This document shows, in pieces, positions 33,238 to 41,532 of a stretch of DNA of 64,000 bases. The notes under the pieces were generated by a model. It was not told the origin of the DNA and did no database searches. It saw only the letters and a list, made by a program, of their open reading frames with translations. Both the position numbers and the translations under genes were made by a program. How positions within the stretch are numbered: the stretch's first letter is position 1; each line of letters opens with the position of its first letter. The stretch is from the NCBI RefSeq assembly GCF_000718005.1, contig NZ_JODV01000003.1; one strand, 5' to 3'. Origin of the DNA: Actinoalloteichus_B caeruleus (GTDB lineage Bacteria > Actinomycetota > Actinomycetes > Mycobacteriales > Pseudonocardiaceae).

Positions 33238-33885
33238 TCACCGGCCGGCCAGCCCCGCCTCCTGGGCGGCGATCGCGGCCTGGACGCGGGACCGCAGCTC
33301 GAGCTTCGCCAGGACGCGGGACACGTGGGTCTTCACCGTGGTCTCCCCGATGTGCAGTCGGCGCGCGATCTCCTGGTTCGACATGCCCTCGCCCAGGCAA
33401 GCCAGCACGTCCCGTTCGCGGTCCGTGAGCTGGTCCAGGTTCCGGGTGGGGGGCGGTGCCGGGGCGGCGTCGGCGAAGGCGGTGAGCAACCGGCGGGTGA
33501 CCTGGGGCGCCAGCACCGCCTCTCCCGCCGCGACCAGGCGCACCGCCTCGATCAGCGCCGGAGCCTCGACCGACTTGAGCAGGAAACCGGCCGCGCCGGC
33601 ACGCAGCGCACCGTAGACGTACTCGTCCAGGTCGAAGGTGGTCAGGACCACCACCTCGCAGGTCCCGGCGCCGACCAGCCGCCTGGTCGCCTCGATGCCG
33701 TCGGTGCCCGGCATCCGGATGTCCATGAGCACGACGTCGGGCCGCAGGTCGACGGCCCGGCGGACGGCCGTGGCTCCGTCGCCGGCCTCTCCCACCACCT
33801 CGATCCCCGGTGCCCCGGAGAGGATGAGGACCAGTCCCGCCCGGATGGCGGCGTGGTCGTCGGCCACCAGAACCCTGATGCTCAC
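33238..33885 (-). CDS. NarL/LuxR-type response regulator
   Basis: 215 aa. Receiver domain: acidic pair in RVLVADDHAAIRAGL, phospho-acceptor Asp in DVVLMDIRMPGTDG, conserved Thr (VVVLTTFD) and Lys (GFLLKSVE). The C-terminal LuxR HTH is LTDRERDVLACLGEGMSNQEI with LHIGETTVKTHVSRVLAKL. The GTG start overlaps the histidine-kinase stop codon, giving a cognate pair translated together. Target genes are unknown; the divergent membrane-protein gene at 35254 is one candidate. Confidence 0.93.
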   Translation of the reverse strand: MSIRVLVADDHAAIRAGLVLILSGAPGIEVVGEAGDGATAVRRAVDLRPDVVLMDIRMPGTDGIEATRRLVGAGTCEVVVLTTFDLDEYVYGALRAGAAGFLLKSVEAPALIEAVRLVAAGEAVLAPQVTRRLLTAFADAAPAPPPTRNLDQLTDRERDVLACLGEGMSNQEIARRLHIGETTVKTHVSRVLAKLELRSRVQAAIAAQEAGLAGR

Positions 33886-35117
33886 CTGTCGTCTCCCCTC
33901 ACCGGCAACGCCGCGCGCACCCGCCACCGGCCGTCGACCACCCCGGCCGTCACGGTGCCGCCCGTCGCCCTCGCTCGTTCTCGCATGCCCGTCAGGCCGT
34001 GCCCGGTTCCACCACTCGGTGGGAGGCGGTCGGGCAGGGTGTTGGTGACGGTCACCAGCACACCGTCCACCGTCCGCTCCAGGACCAGGTCGACCCGGCT
34101 CCCGGGGGCGTGCCGGACGGCGTTGGTCAACGCCTCCTGGATGATGCGGTAGGCGGCGAGTTCCACCGCCGCGGGCGGTCCAGCCGGGGGCCCGGGAGCC
34201 CCCTCGCCCACGGCGGCCCCCAGGGCGTTCCGGACCGCCACCCGGAGACCGGAGGCCCGCGCCGAGTCCACCAGGCCATCGACCTCGGCCAGCCGGGGCG
34301 GGGCGGCGACCTCGCGGACGCCCTCCTCGTCGCCCCGCAACATGTCGATCATCGCCCGCATCTCCGTGAGGGAACGGACGCTGTTCTCCCTGATCGATCC
34401 GAGCACGGTGCGCACGGTGGCCTGGTCACCCCCGCCGGCCATCGACAGCACGGCCTCGGACTGGATCGCGATCGCCGAGAGGTGGCCAGCGACGACATCG
34501 TGCAGGTCCCTGGCCATCCTCGCGCGTTCGTTCGCGATCACCGCTCGCCGGTCGAGCTCGGCGATCCTGGCGGCCTGCTCCGCGCGCTCGCGTTCGGCCG
34601 CGGCCGCGTCCCGGTGTTGGCGCACGTTCATGCCCCACCACACGGGGATCAGGACGACCGCGGCCACCTGGACCGCGGTGAGGAACGCGAGGGCGAGCAG
34701 CCCGGTCGTGGCCACGGTGACCACGAGGGAACCCACCAACGCCACCGGGACCAACGCGACCATCGCGCGAGCCAACCGGCGGGATCCGTAGTGCACGGCG
34801 GCGAACATCAGGTCCGCGAGGACGAACAGGACCGGCGCGCTGAACCCGAGCACGAAGTCCACTCCGGCACCGGCCAGACCGATGGCCAGCGCCAGCGGGG
34901 GCCGGCGGGCGCGCAGGAGGGTCCCGGAGCAGCAGACCCCCAGCACCAGGAGGCGAGCCCACTGCTGCGGCTGGTCGACGACCCCCGGCAGTGCCGTCGG
35001 GTCCTGGAGTTCGTAGAGCACCGCACCGAAGGTGAACAGCGCCACCGCGATCAGCGGGTCGCGCCAGGGCGGGCGGGCCCAGGCGGCGAGGGAACGGAGC
35101 GGACCGGACACCGCCAC
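33882..35117 (-). CDS. Sensor histidine kinase (HisKA_3/NarX-DesK type)
   Basis: About 411 aa. Some 4-5 membrane segments fill the N-terminal half (residues ~20-170). The dimerisation helix ERARMARDLHDVVAGHLSAI carries the phospho-acceptor His, and the C-terminal HATPase domain includes QEALTNAVRHAP (N box) and GTGHGLTGMRERARATGG (G boxes). No large extracytoplasmic sensor domain is present, as in DesK-like kinases that sense the membrane. The start is uncertain: GTG 35117 and 35111 are both possible, and neither has a ribosome site. Forms a coupled pair with the response regulator. Confidence 0.9.
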   Translation of the reverse strand: MAVSGPLRSLAAWARPPWRDPLIAVALFTFGAVLYELQDPTALPGVVDQPQQWARLLVLGVCCSGTLLRARRPPLALAIGLAGAGVDFVLGFSAPVLFVLADLMFAAVHYGSRRLARAMVALVPVALVGSLVVTVATTGLLALAFLTAVQVAAVVLIPVWWGMNVRQHRDAAAAERERAEQAARIAELDRRAVIANERARMARDLHDVVAGHLSAIAIQSEAVLSMAGGGDQATVRTVLGSIRENSVRSLTEMRAMIDMLRGDEEGVREVAAPPRLAEVDGLVDSARASGLRVAVRNALGAAVGEGAPGPPAGPPAAVELAAYRIIQEALTNAVRHAPGSRVDLVLERTVDGVLVTVTNTLPDRLPPSGGTGHGLTGMRERARATGGTVTAGVVDGRWRVRAALPVRGDDR

Positions 35118-35253
35118 ATCACAGCACGGCGGGCCGCCCGGCACGTCATCCCGACGACGGACCCCGTCCCGGCGGAGGTCCTCCCCCGGGAGGACGAGGA
35201 CCGGACCAGATCGCCGACGCGCGGCTGGGACCGCCTCGGCCAGGCTGGGTGCC

Positions 35254-36168
35254 GTGACCGACCTCTGGCAAGCGCTGCGGGAGAATCCGCTGGTCGCGGC
35301 GATCGCGGCCGCTGAGATCCTCTTCTGGTTGTTGATCCTGGCCGGCCTCGCGGTGCGGTACGTGCTGCGCCGACGACGTCTCAGCTGGCTGATGTTGTCG
35401 TCCGTCCCGCTGGTGGACGTCGTGATCCTCGTCCTGACCGTCGTGGACCTGCGGGGAGGCGGCGATCCCGGGGCGGTGCACGGCCTGGCGGCGGTGTACC
35501 TCGGCGTGAGCGTCGCCTTCGGTCCGAGCATGGTGCGGTGGGCGGACCAGCGCTTCGCCCACCGCTTCGCGGGTGGTCCCCCGCCGGTGCGTCCGCCGCG
35601 CCGTGGCCCGCTGCGGGTGCGGCACGAGTGGCGGGAGTGGCGGAAGCTCGTGCTCGCCTGGGGGATCTCCTGCCTGGTGCTGCTCCTGCTGATCGCGCTG
35701 TCCCCGCCGGGGGGCGATGTCGGCGCCCTGTGGGGGTGGGCCATCCGGTTCACCGTGGTGCTCGTGATCTGGCTGGTCGCCGGCCCGCTGTACTCCACCC
35801 TGTTCCAGTCCGAGCCCTCCGACGAGGACGTGCCCTCGGCCCGGCCGCGCGTCAGGGCGGCACGGGGTGCGGAGACGGCCCCGGTGTCCCGGCCGGACGC
35901 GCCGAGTCCGGCCGGGCCGCGCGACGCACCCCCGTCGTCCGTGGGGAAGGCGGCACGGGAGATCGCCAGGGTGGTGGGGTTCCTGCTGCTGCTCCCCCAG
36001 GGCGTGGTGGCGCTGTTCCTGGTGGCACGTGGTGAGCCGTCCGGCTGGGTGCTCGTCAGCCACCTGCCGGCCCCGTTCCAGGTGCCGGCGGCGGTCGTGG
36101 TGGCGCTGGCCGGGGTGGCTCTGCTCCTGGCGCTCCGCCGTCAGGAGCACCGGGTGGGCAGGCCCTGA
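35254..36168 (+). CDS. Conserved integral membrane protein (actinobacterial, unknown function)
   Basis: 304 aa. Hydrophobic segments at roughly 15-37, 48-68, 78-98, 140-160, 170-192 and, after a hydrophilic Pro/Arg/Ala linker (~195-245), 250-268 and 280-298. The segment SVAFGPSMVRWADQRFAHRFAGG and GPPPVRPP then RVRHEWREWRKLVLAW are well-conserved features of an actinobacterial membrane family I remember without function. The GTG has no Shine-Dalgarno but CAGGCT lies 7 nt upstream (leaderless pattern). It is divergent from the two-component system. Confidence 0.75.
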   Translation: MTDLWQALRENPLVAAIAAAEILFWLLILAGLAVRYVLRRRRLSWLMLSSVPLVDVVILVLTVVDLRGGGDPGAVHGLAAVYLGVSVAFGPSMVRWADQRFAHRFAGGPPPVRPPRRGPLRVRHEWREWRKLVLAWGISCLVLLLLIALSPPGGDVGALWGWAIRFTVVLVIWLVAGPLYSTLFQSEPSDEDVPSARPRVRAARGAETAPVSRPDAPSPAGPRDAPPSSVGKAAREIARVVGFLLLLPQGVVALFLVARGEPSGWVLVSHLPAPFQVPAAVVVALAGVALLLALRRQEHRVGRP

Positions 36169-36223
36169 CCGCTCCACCCCGGCCGGAACGGAGGCGAGGG
36201 CCGCCAACGGTGGCGGGGCCTCA

Positions 36224-36255
36224 GAGGACCGGGCGGTGTTGTTCGCCCGGTCCTC
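36224..36255. terminator. Bidirectional hairpin terminator
   Basis: GAGGACCGGGCG (36224-36235) and CGCCCGGTCCTC (36244-36255) form a perfect 12-bp stem with an 8-nt loop (GTGTTGTT) between the convergent membrane-protein and ferredoxin genes. Confidence 0.75.
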
Positions 36256-36357
36256 CGGGCGGCACGTCCGCCCGGCCCCGCTCGGCCCACCCGGGCGCGG
36301 CGGAGGCCTACCGCGGGCCAGCCGCCGGGGGCTCGTCATCCCCGGCTGCGTGCGGGA

Positions 36358-36561
36358 TCACTCCAGGAGGCTGATGACCCCGCACGGGCAGATCGCGGCG
36401 GCCTCGGCCACGGAGGCCCGCTCACCCTCGGGAGGGCGGTCCTCGAGTACCACCACCCTGCCGTCCTCGTCGTCCTGGGAGAAGGTCGCGGGGGCGACCA
36501 GCGCGCACATGCCCGCCGCGCAACACCGTTCCCGGTCGACCGCCACTCGCACGGGGCTCAC
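36358..36561 (-). CDS. Single-cluster ferredoxin (3Fe-4S type) partner of P450
   Basis: 67 aa ferredoxin. Cluster ligands are in RERCCAAGMCALVAP (C-x5-C spacing, as in 3Fe-4S ferredoxins where the second Cys is absent) and in the C-terminal AAAICPCGVISL (CP motif). It should shuttle single electrons from a reductase to the P450 whose stop codon overlaps its GTG start (GTGA). No ferredoxin reductase gene is adjacent, so a genome-encoded reductase must serve. Confidence 0.9.
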   Translation of the reverse strand: MSPVRVAVDRERCCAAGMCALVAPATFSQDDEDGRVVVLEDRPPEGERASVAEAAAICPCGVISLLE

Positions 36562-37760
36562 CAGGCCACGGGGAGCTGGTGGACGCCGTAGATCCCCATG
36601 TCCGACCGCAGGGGGACCGCGTCGGGTTCGACCGCGAGCCGGAGGCCGGGGAACCTGCCGAGCAGGGAGCCGAAACCGATCCGCATCTCCACCCGGGCGA
36701 GCTGCTGGCCGAGGCACTGGTGGATCCCGTGGCCGAAGGCGAGGTGGCTGGTCGATCGCCGTGTGATGTCGAGCCGGTCCGGCTCGGGGAACCGGGTGGG
36801 GTCCCAGTTCGCCGCCGGTACCGAGACGGTGACGCTGTCCCCGGCCCGGATGAGCTGGCCGTCCAGCTGGATGTCGTCCAGGGCGGTTCGGATCGGACCC
36901 ACGTGGATCACGCTCAGGTAGCGCAGCAGCTCCTCCACCGCGTCGGGCAGCAGGGCGGGGTCGGAGCGGAGGAGGGCGAGCTGGTCCGGGTGCCGGAGCA
37001 GCGCGAAGACGCCGTGGGCCAGCATGTTCGCCGTCGTCTCGTGACCCGCGACCAGCAGCACCATGCCCATCGTCGCCAGCTCCTCGTCGTCGAGCTGGCC
37101 CCCCGCCACCAGGCCGCTGAGCAGGTCGTCCCGCGGGTTCGCGCGCTTGTCCGCCACGAGCCGGCCCAGGTAGGCGCCCAGGCTCCGGAGCGCGTCGTTG
37201 CGGTCCTCGACGGGGGTGTCGAGGCTGAACAGCGTCCTCGTCTCCCGTTCGAACAGGGGCCGGTCGGTGGTGGGGACCCCGAGCAGCGCGCAGATGACGA
37301 GGGAGGGGACGGGAAGCGCGAAGTCGGCGACCAGGTCGGCTGGTTGGTCACCGCCGGCCATCAGGTCCAACTGGTGGTCGACGATCCCCTGGATCATCGG
37401 CTCCAACAGGCGCATCCGGCGCACCGTGAACTCCCCGGTCAGCAAGCGGCGGTACCGGGTGTGCTCGGGAGGGTCCATCCGGGTGAGAGCTCCCCGGGGG
37501 ATGAAGCGCCTCGTTCCCTCGGCCATCGGTCCCGTGGGGATCGGGGCCCTGGCGAGGTCGCCTCGGGAGCTGAACCGGGGGTTGGCCAGCACCTCCCTCG
37601 CCTGGGCGTGACCGGTGACCAGCCACCCCTCGTGGCCGTCGGGGTAGGTCATCCGGCTCACCGGTCGTTGGTCGCGCAGCTCGACCAGGCCGCGCGGTGG
37701 GCTGAAGGGGCACTGCCGTTCCATGGGGAGGCCCTGGGGGACGGGTGTCGCATCGGTCAT
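36558..37760 (-). CDS. Cytochrome P450 (CYP105-like)
   Basis: 400 aa soluble monooxygenase. I-helix VAGHETTANM (oxygen-activation Glu-Thr), K-helix EELLRY (E-x-x-R), and haem loop FGHGIHQCLGQQLARVEM with the axial Cys. The arrangement MDPPEHTRYRRLLTGEFT is typical of CYP105-type actinobacterial enzymes that hydroxylate macrolides, terpenes or xenobiotics. ATG 37760 has AAGGGAC upstream. It forms a two-gene operon with the ferredoxin and is divergent from a GbsR/MarR-type regulator. The promoter (TTCACG, 18-nt spacer, TACGAT at 37824-37829 on the minus strand) overlaps a 17-bp palindrome, so it is probably repressed until an inducer appears. Confidence 0.93.
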   Translation of the reverse strand: MTDATPVPQGLPMERQCPFSPPRGLVELRDQRPVSRMTYPDGHEGWLVTGHAQAREVLANPRFSSRGDLARAPIPTGPMAEGTRRFIPRGALTRMDPPEHTRYRRLLTGEFTVRRMRLLEPMIQGIVDHQLDLMAGGDQPADLVADFALPVPSLVICALLGVPTTDRPLFERETRTLFSLDTPVEDRNDALRSLGAYLGRLVADKRANPRDDLLSGLVAGGQLDDEELATMGMVLLVAGHETTANMLAHGVFALLRHPDQLALLRSDPALLPDAVEELLRYLSVIHVGPIRTALDDIQLDGQLIRAGDSVTVSVPAANWDPTRFPEPDRLDITRRSTSHLAFGHGIHQCLGQQLARVEMRIGFGSLLGRFPGLRLAVEPDAVPLRSDMGIYGVHQLPVAW

Positions 37761-37836
37761 CTCTCGGTCCCTTCCGAACGGGTGGATTCGGGGCGGAGCG
37801 TGCCGGTCGGTGACGTGGGGGTGATCGTACCCAAGT

Positions 37837-37853
37837 TTCACGAATTTCGTGAA
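37837..37853. promoter_or_regulatory. Palindromic operator between P450 and GbsR/MarR-type genes
   Basis: TTCACGAATTTCGTGAA: two 8-bp half sites (TTCACGAA/TTCGTGAA) around one central T, inside an A/T-rich patch of an otherwise very GC-rich window. It covers the -35 and spacer of the predicted P450 promoter and lies 63 nt before the regulator's start codon. A dimeric winged-helix repressor such as the adjacent regulator is the natural ligand. Confidence 0.75.
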
Positions 37854-37915
37854 TTTTAAGAAGTGTTTTAGTGTCGTTAGGCTGTGCCGACCATCGGTGG
37901 CGGAAGGGTGTGCGG

Positions 37916-38419
37916 ATGTCCCGGATCAACGAGCGCGGCGCCGAGTTCGACCGGTACGTCGAGCGGTTCGCGCGCCAGATGGGGGACCTCGGGATGCCCC
38001 GGATGGCCGCCCGGGTGTTGATCGTCCTGCTGGTGGCCGACCGGAGCCGGACCGCGGCGGAACTCGGGGAGGAGCTGGGGGCCAGCGCGCCGGCGATCTC
38101 CGGCGCGGTCAGCTACCTGGGGCGGGTCGGCATCCTCGAACGCGAGCGGGAGCCCGGTCAGCGCCGGGACCGCTACTGGGTCGACGAGAACGTCTGGTAC
38201 CTGACCCTCGTGCGCCGGACCGACCTCCTGCGGCAGCTCGAGGACCTCCTCAACGAGGGCGTTCACGTGGTCGGGGACGGCACGCGAGCCGGGGGGCGGT
38301 TGCGGGAGAGCGCCCGCTTCTGGGAGTTCCTGCGCGGTGAGCTCCCGCAGATCACCAAGAAGTGGCAGGAGTCGGACACCCCGACCAGTCCCGGCGGCGA
38401 GGCGGCAACCGGGAGGTGA
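37916..38419 (+). CDS. GbsR/MarR-type transcriptional regulator
   Basis: 167 aa winged-helix regulator. The DNA-binding part reads GMPRMAARVLIVLLVADRSRTAAEL (helices 1-2; shown in outline), then GASAPAISGAVSYLGRVGILER and the wing REPGQRRDRYWVDEN. This is the GbsR-like subgroup of MarR proteins. The C-terminal helices (LRQLEDLLNEGVHVV, ARFWEFLRGELPQI) should dimerise. ATG 37916 is preceded by GGAAGGG. It is divergent from the P450/ferredoxin operon with a perfect palindrome between, so it most likely represses that operon and itself. Confidence 0.87.
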   Translation: MSRINERGAEFDRYVERFARQMGDLGMPRMAARVLIVLLVADRSRTAAELGEELGASAPAISGAVSYLGRVGILEREREPGQRRDRYWVDENVWYLTLVRRTDLLRQLEDLLNEGVHVVGDGTRAGGRLRESARFWEFLRGELPQITKKWQESDTPTSPGGEAATGR

Positions 38420-38583
38420 CCCACCGGCCGCCGCCGCCGACCTCCCCGCCGCCGCGCCAGCGGACGGGCCCGGGCCGCTCGGCACGAGGCCGATGCGGAC
38501 CCGTGTCCCGCCCTGACCTGGCGGCCCGTGCCCCTGCCGTCGCATCCCTGGCTAACCCGGCTCGGAGGGCGCACCATCGGGGA

Positions 38584-39663
38584 ATGCCGGAGAACACGTT
38601 CGGGGACTTCCTGCGGCACCGTCGGGAACAGCTGCGTCCGGCCGACGTCGGCCTGACCTCCAGCGCTCGGCGCCGCACGCCCGGGCTGCGTCGTGAGGAG
38701 GTGGCCGGCCGAGCCGGCATCTCCGTCGACCACTACGCCCGACTGGAACAGGGCCGGGGACGACGACCCACCGTGGCCGTGCTGGCCGCGCTGGCCAGGG
38801 CGCTGCTGCTCACGGAGGCGGAGCACGGCTACCTGCACCGCCTGGTCCTCAAGGCCTCCGACGAGCCGGCGGAGAGCGAACCCCTCGACGACCGCGCCCG
38901 GCTGCTGCTCGGCACGATGGACCGGGCTCCCGCCGTCGTGGTCGACCGGCGCTACGACCTGCTGGCGTGGAACGGGCCGGCCGACACGCTCTTCGGCGGG
39001 TTGGTCGACCGTCCCGGCGAACAGCGCAACCTGCTCTGGCTGCTCTTCTGCGACCCCGGTCTGCGCCAGCTCCTGGACCCCGTCGACGCGGACCGGATGG
39101 GCACCGAACTCGTCGGAAGTCTGCGGGCCCACGCGGAACGGCTCGATCCGGCCCTCGAACGGGTGATTCGTCGGCTGGCGGGTTCGAGTGCGGTCTTCCG
39201 GAAGATCTGGCCGCGCCACCGCTTCGTCGAACCTGGGTGGGGATCGGTGCGGATCCGCCACCAGGGAGTGGAACGGCGTGGCGTGGGCGAGGTCGTCAGG
39301 CTCGCCGAGTCCGAGTCCGAGTCCGAGTTCGGCGAGCCGGGGGCTCGGCCCGACCCGCCTCCGGCCGCTCCCGACGAGCTGTTCGCCGATCCGGACCTGG
39401 AGGAGGGGGCGGACGACTTCGAGGTGGCCCCGGAGGATCCCGACGCCCCACCGCCTCCTCCCGACTCGGCACCGCCCCGGGAGCTGCTGGCGGAGGCGGG
39501 CCGGGTGAGTTACGCCGTCCTGGGCCTGCCCGAGTCCGGCCAGCGGATGATCACGTTCCTCGCTCCACCCGGCTGCCTCGCCCGCCGTGCCTTCGCCGCG
39601 ATGACGGCCGGCTGTGATCCGCGCGTCGAGTCGTGGATCGGGGAGAGCGGACTGCTGCGCTGA
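38584..39663 (+). CDS. XRE/MmyB-type regulator with an acidic-proline insertion
   Basis: 359 aa. The N-terminal XRE HTH (FGDFLRHRREQLRPADVG, RTPGLRREEVAGRAGISVDHYARLEQGR in two parts) and the MmyB ligand-binding domain (APAVVVDRRYDLLAWN, NLLWLLFCDP) are clear. The family is usually near 280 aa. Here the final beta-rich part is interrupted at residues ~240-300 by a Glu/Asp/Pro-rich stretch (SESESESE, then EEGADDFEVAPEDPDAP and poly-Pro), after which VSYAVLGLPESGQRMITFLAPPG resumes the usual C-terminus. The insertion includes a 6-bp microrepeat (GAGTCC). The SDR-type targets common for this family are not adjacent. ATG has CACCAT 6 nt upstream. Confidence 0.85.
   Translation: MPENTFGDFLRHRREQLRPADVGLTSSARRRTPGLRREEVAGRAGISVDHYARLEQGRGRRPTVAVLAALARALLLTEAEHGYLHRLVLKASDEPAESEPLDDRARLLLGTMDRAPAVVVDRRYDLLAWNGPADTLFGGLVDRPGEQRNLLWLLFCDPGLRQLLDPVDADRMGTELVGSLRAHAERLDPALERVIRRLAGSSAVFRKIWPRHRFVEPGWGSVRIRHQGVERRGVGEVVRLAESESESEFGEPGARPDPPPAAPDELFADPDLEEGADDFEVAPEDPDAPPPPPDSAPPRELLAEAGRVSYAVLGLPESGQRMITFLAPPGCLARRAFAAMTAGCDPRVESWIGESGLLR
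39307..39330 (+). repeat. GAGTCC hexanucleotide microrepeat inside the MmyB-like gene
   Basis: Three GAGTCC units plus a fourth ending TTC encode SESESESE-type residues at the start of the acidic insertion. Such a repeat can change length by slippage without shifting the frame. Confidence 0.75.
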
Positions 39664-40930
39664 CGACCGTCCCCGCCTCGACGCGGGGACGGCTGGCGGC
39701 GGAAGTGCCGGCGGCGGGGCCGGTGGCTGGCTCGACCGGGGCGCCTGGCTGAGCCGAGGGCCGAACCGGTCCCCGGAGCGGTCCACGGCCTGCGGATCCG
39801 GGGCGCCGGACAGGCGTCCAGCGGTGCCGGTGGGCGGGGAAGCGGGCCGGCGGGGCCAGGGAAGGGCACCACTCTCGGGCGGGGAAGGGGCGGGATGACC
39901 CGGGCTTCTCGGCGGCGTGGGTGATGCGCCACGGCGGGATCCGGTCACCGGCCGGTTCTCCTCGGGTCGTCGTGGTGGGTGGCGCGGGCACCTCGTCCCG
40001 GCCGTTGCCCGGGGCGCCGTCGCGGGACCTGCCTGGAGCCGGGTGCTCGCCGGCGCCCTTGTCGTCGGGAAGTCACGTACGTGAATTCGGGGCTTTCCCC
40101 CGAGCGGACGAAAATGCTGCTCCCGGAATGCCCCGTTGACGGCGGTGCGCGGCGCTGACGGCCAGCGGAAGTCCTTCGTCGGCGTGATCCGCCGTGCCCC
40201 GGGGAGGGTTTCCGATCGGCGGTGTCGAAATGCTCCGAACCAGTGCCTCCGATTGCTGGTGGGCATTGGCGCGTCGCGCGGCGGTAATGGCGCATCCCCG
40301 TACCTCGCATTCCGGTCGCACCGCGGGGGAGGGGTGTGGCGCCACCGTTTCCCGGGTCGCCGGCGGGCGGTGGGGTCGTGGCGGTCCGGCGTGCCGGGGG
40401 GTGCGACGAGCACGGCGACGGGGTGAATCCTACCTGTTCAGGGGCCTCGTGCCCTGGAGTGGGCTCCAGGAGTCCGGCTCGGGGTCGGATCGGCCCCGAG
40501 CGCCCCCGGACGACTCGGACGAGGCGGCACGGGGGCCTCGCGGGCCGCGCGGAAACGGTCGCGCGGAACCGCTCTCCAGGGTGTCCGCGTGACGATCGGC
40601 TGGCTCCGGTGGGCGAGAGGAATTCGTGTTCTCCTTGCCGACCCGTGCTCCCGCGCTCGCGATCGCTGGGGCGACGACGACGTCCACGTTTGTCGTTGAA
40701 TTGTCCACTTGCGCTTCGGTGACCGCTCGCGGCCGAATCCTCACCCCGATGTGAACCAGGAATGGGGTACGGCACATGATGTGGGGCGTTCGGTGGGCAC
40801 CACGACGAGCGCCGCCCGTTTCGCTCGGGCCCATGCGAACCGCGACCGTGATGCCGGTCCGGTGGGAGGTCCACGCGGGTCCCCGTCGGGCGCCGGCGAC
40901 CGGTGTCCGCACACCTGGAGGTATCCCGTC
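39664..40930. other. Gene-free 1.27-kb region
   Basis: Open frames exist on both strands but none has a plausible ribosome site, codon bias or recognisable protein. Base composition is uneven, with less GC-rich patches around 40070-40290 and 40600-40790. It contains a 12-bp palindrome TCACGTACGTGA (40073-40084) and, just after it, a hairpin TCGGGG-CTTTC-CCCCGA (40087-40103). The region could be a remnant, a long regulatory region for the gene at 40931, or hold an RNA gene I cannot identify. Confidence 0.45.
40073..40084. promoter_or_regulatory. 12-bp palindrome of unknown role
   Basis: TCACGTACGTGA, followed directly by ATTC and a 6-bp hairpin. A binding site is possible, but no neighbouring gene start makes it clear. 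Confidence 0.3.
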
Positions 40931-41302
40931 GTGAGGTTCGAGGACATGCTCGCGGGCACGGAATGGGAGGAGAGGGGACTGCACTGGCACGCCTACCTCG
41001 GTGCGGGGTCCCTGTGCCTCGACCGTTCCGACCTGCCGCCCCGGGAGGTGCTCCGCAGCCCCGAGCAGGTGGCCGAGTGGATCCGGGATCGGGCGGCGGA
41101 GGGCGAACCCCAACTCGTCCGGTTCGGCGAACGGTGGGTTCGCACGACCGACACCGAGTTCCTCGACGTCGCGTGGTTCCGCGATCTCAAGGTCGCCGAG
41201 CGGGGGGACTCGATCATCTGCTCCTGGCCGGCGGTCGGAGGCGGGCGCACCACGGTGTACGTGGACGCGGTCGCCGCGGACCAGTGCCCCTTCGACCACT
41301 GA
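40931..41302 (+). CDS. Hypothetical protein, 123 aa, upstream of a zinc-ribbon small protein
   Basis: Starts at GTG 40931 with TGGAGG 10 nt upstream. Acidic overall, with many Trp residues (TEWEERGLHWHAYLG, VAEWIRDR, GERWVRTTDT, VAWFRDLKVAERGDSIICSW); no membrane segment or signal peptide. It reads as a small alpha/beta cytoplasmic protein. The 8-nt gap to the next gene and that gene's good ribosome site indicate a two-gene operon. I do not recognise a family. The frame is open upstream to 40709, but that part lacks sensible composition. Confidence 0.6.
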   Translation: MRFEDMLAGTEWEERGLHWHAYLGAGSLCLDRSDLPPREVLRSPEQVAEWIRDRAAEGEPQLVRFGERWVRTTDTEFLDVAWFRDLKVAERGDSIICSWPAVGGGRTTVYVDAVAADQCPFDH

Positions 41303-41310
41303 GGAGTGAG

Positions 41311-41451
41311 ATGGATTCCGCTGAGCGCACCCCCTGCCCGTGCCCCGGCGGCGGTCACTGCCGCTGGCACGGCGACAGCCTCTGCCCCACCTGCGGTGGA
41401 CCCATGATCCCCGTGCAGGGCGGCGGGGGCATGATCTGCCCTCGGTGCTGA
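41311..41451 (+). CDS. 46-aa cysteine-rich zinc-ribbon-type small protein
   Basis: ATG 41311 directly follows GAGGAGTGAG. The product has seven Cys in 46 residues: TPCPCPGGGHCRWHGD, then the knuckle pair LCPTCGG and ICPRC separated by 13 residues. CPTCG/CPRC is a classic zinc-ribbon or rubredoxin-like knuckle set; the extra N-terminal CPC and HC residues could bind a second metal. It lies 8 nt after the 123-aa gene and should be co-translated with it. Function unknown; possible roles are metal sensing or an accessory subunit for the 123-aa protein. Confidence 0.6.
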   Translation: MDSAERTPCPCPGGGHCRWHGDSLCPTCGGPMIPVQGGGGMICPRC

Positions 41452-41532
41452 CCCGAGCGGGGCCGACGGCCTCCGGTGGGCTCCACGGTCGGCCCTGGCG
41501 CGGGTCCGGTGCCGCCCGCCTCAGCGGACCCC

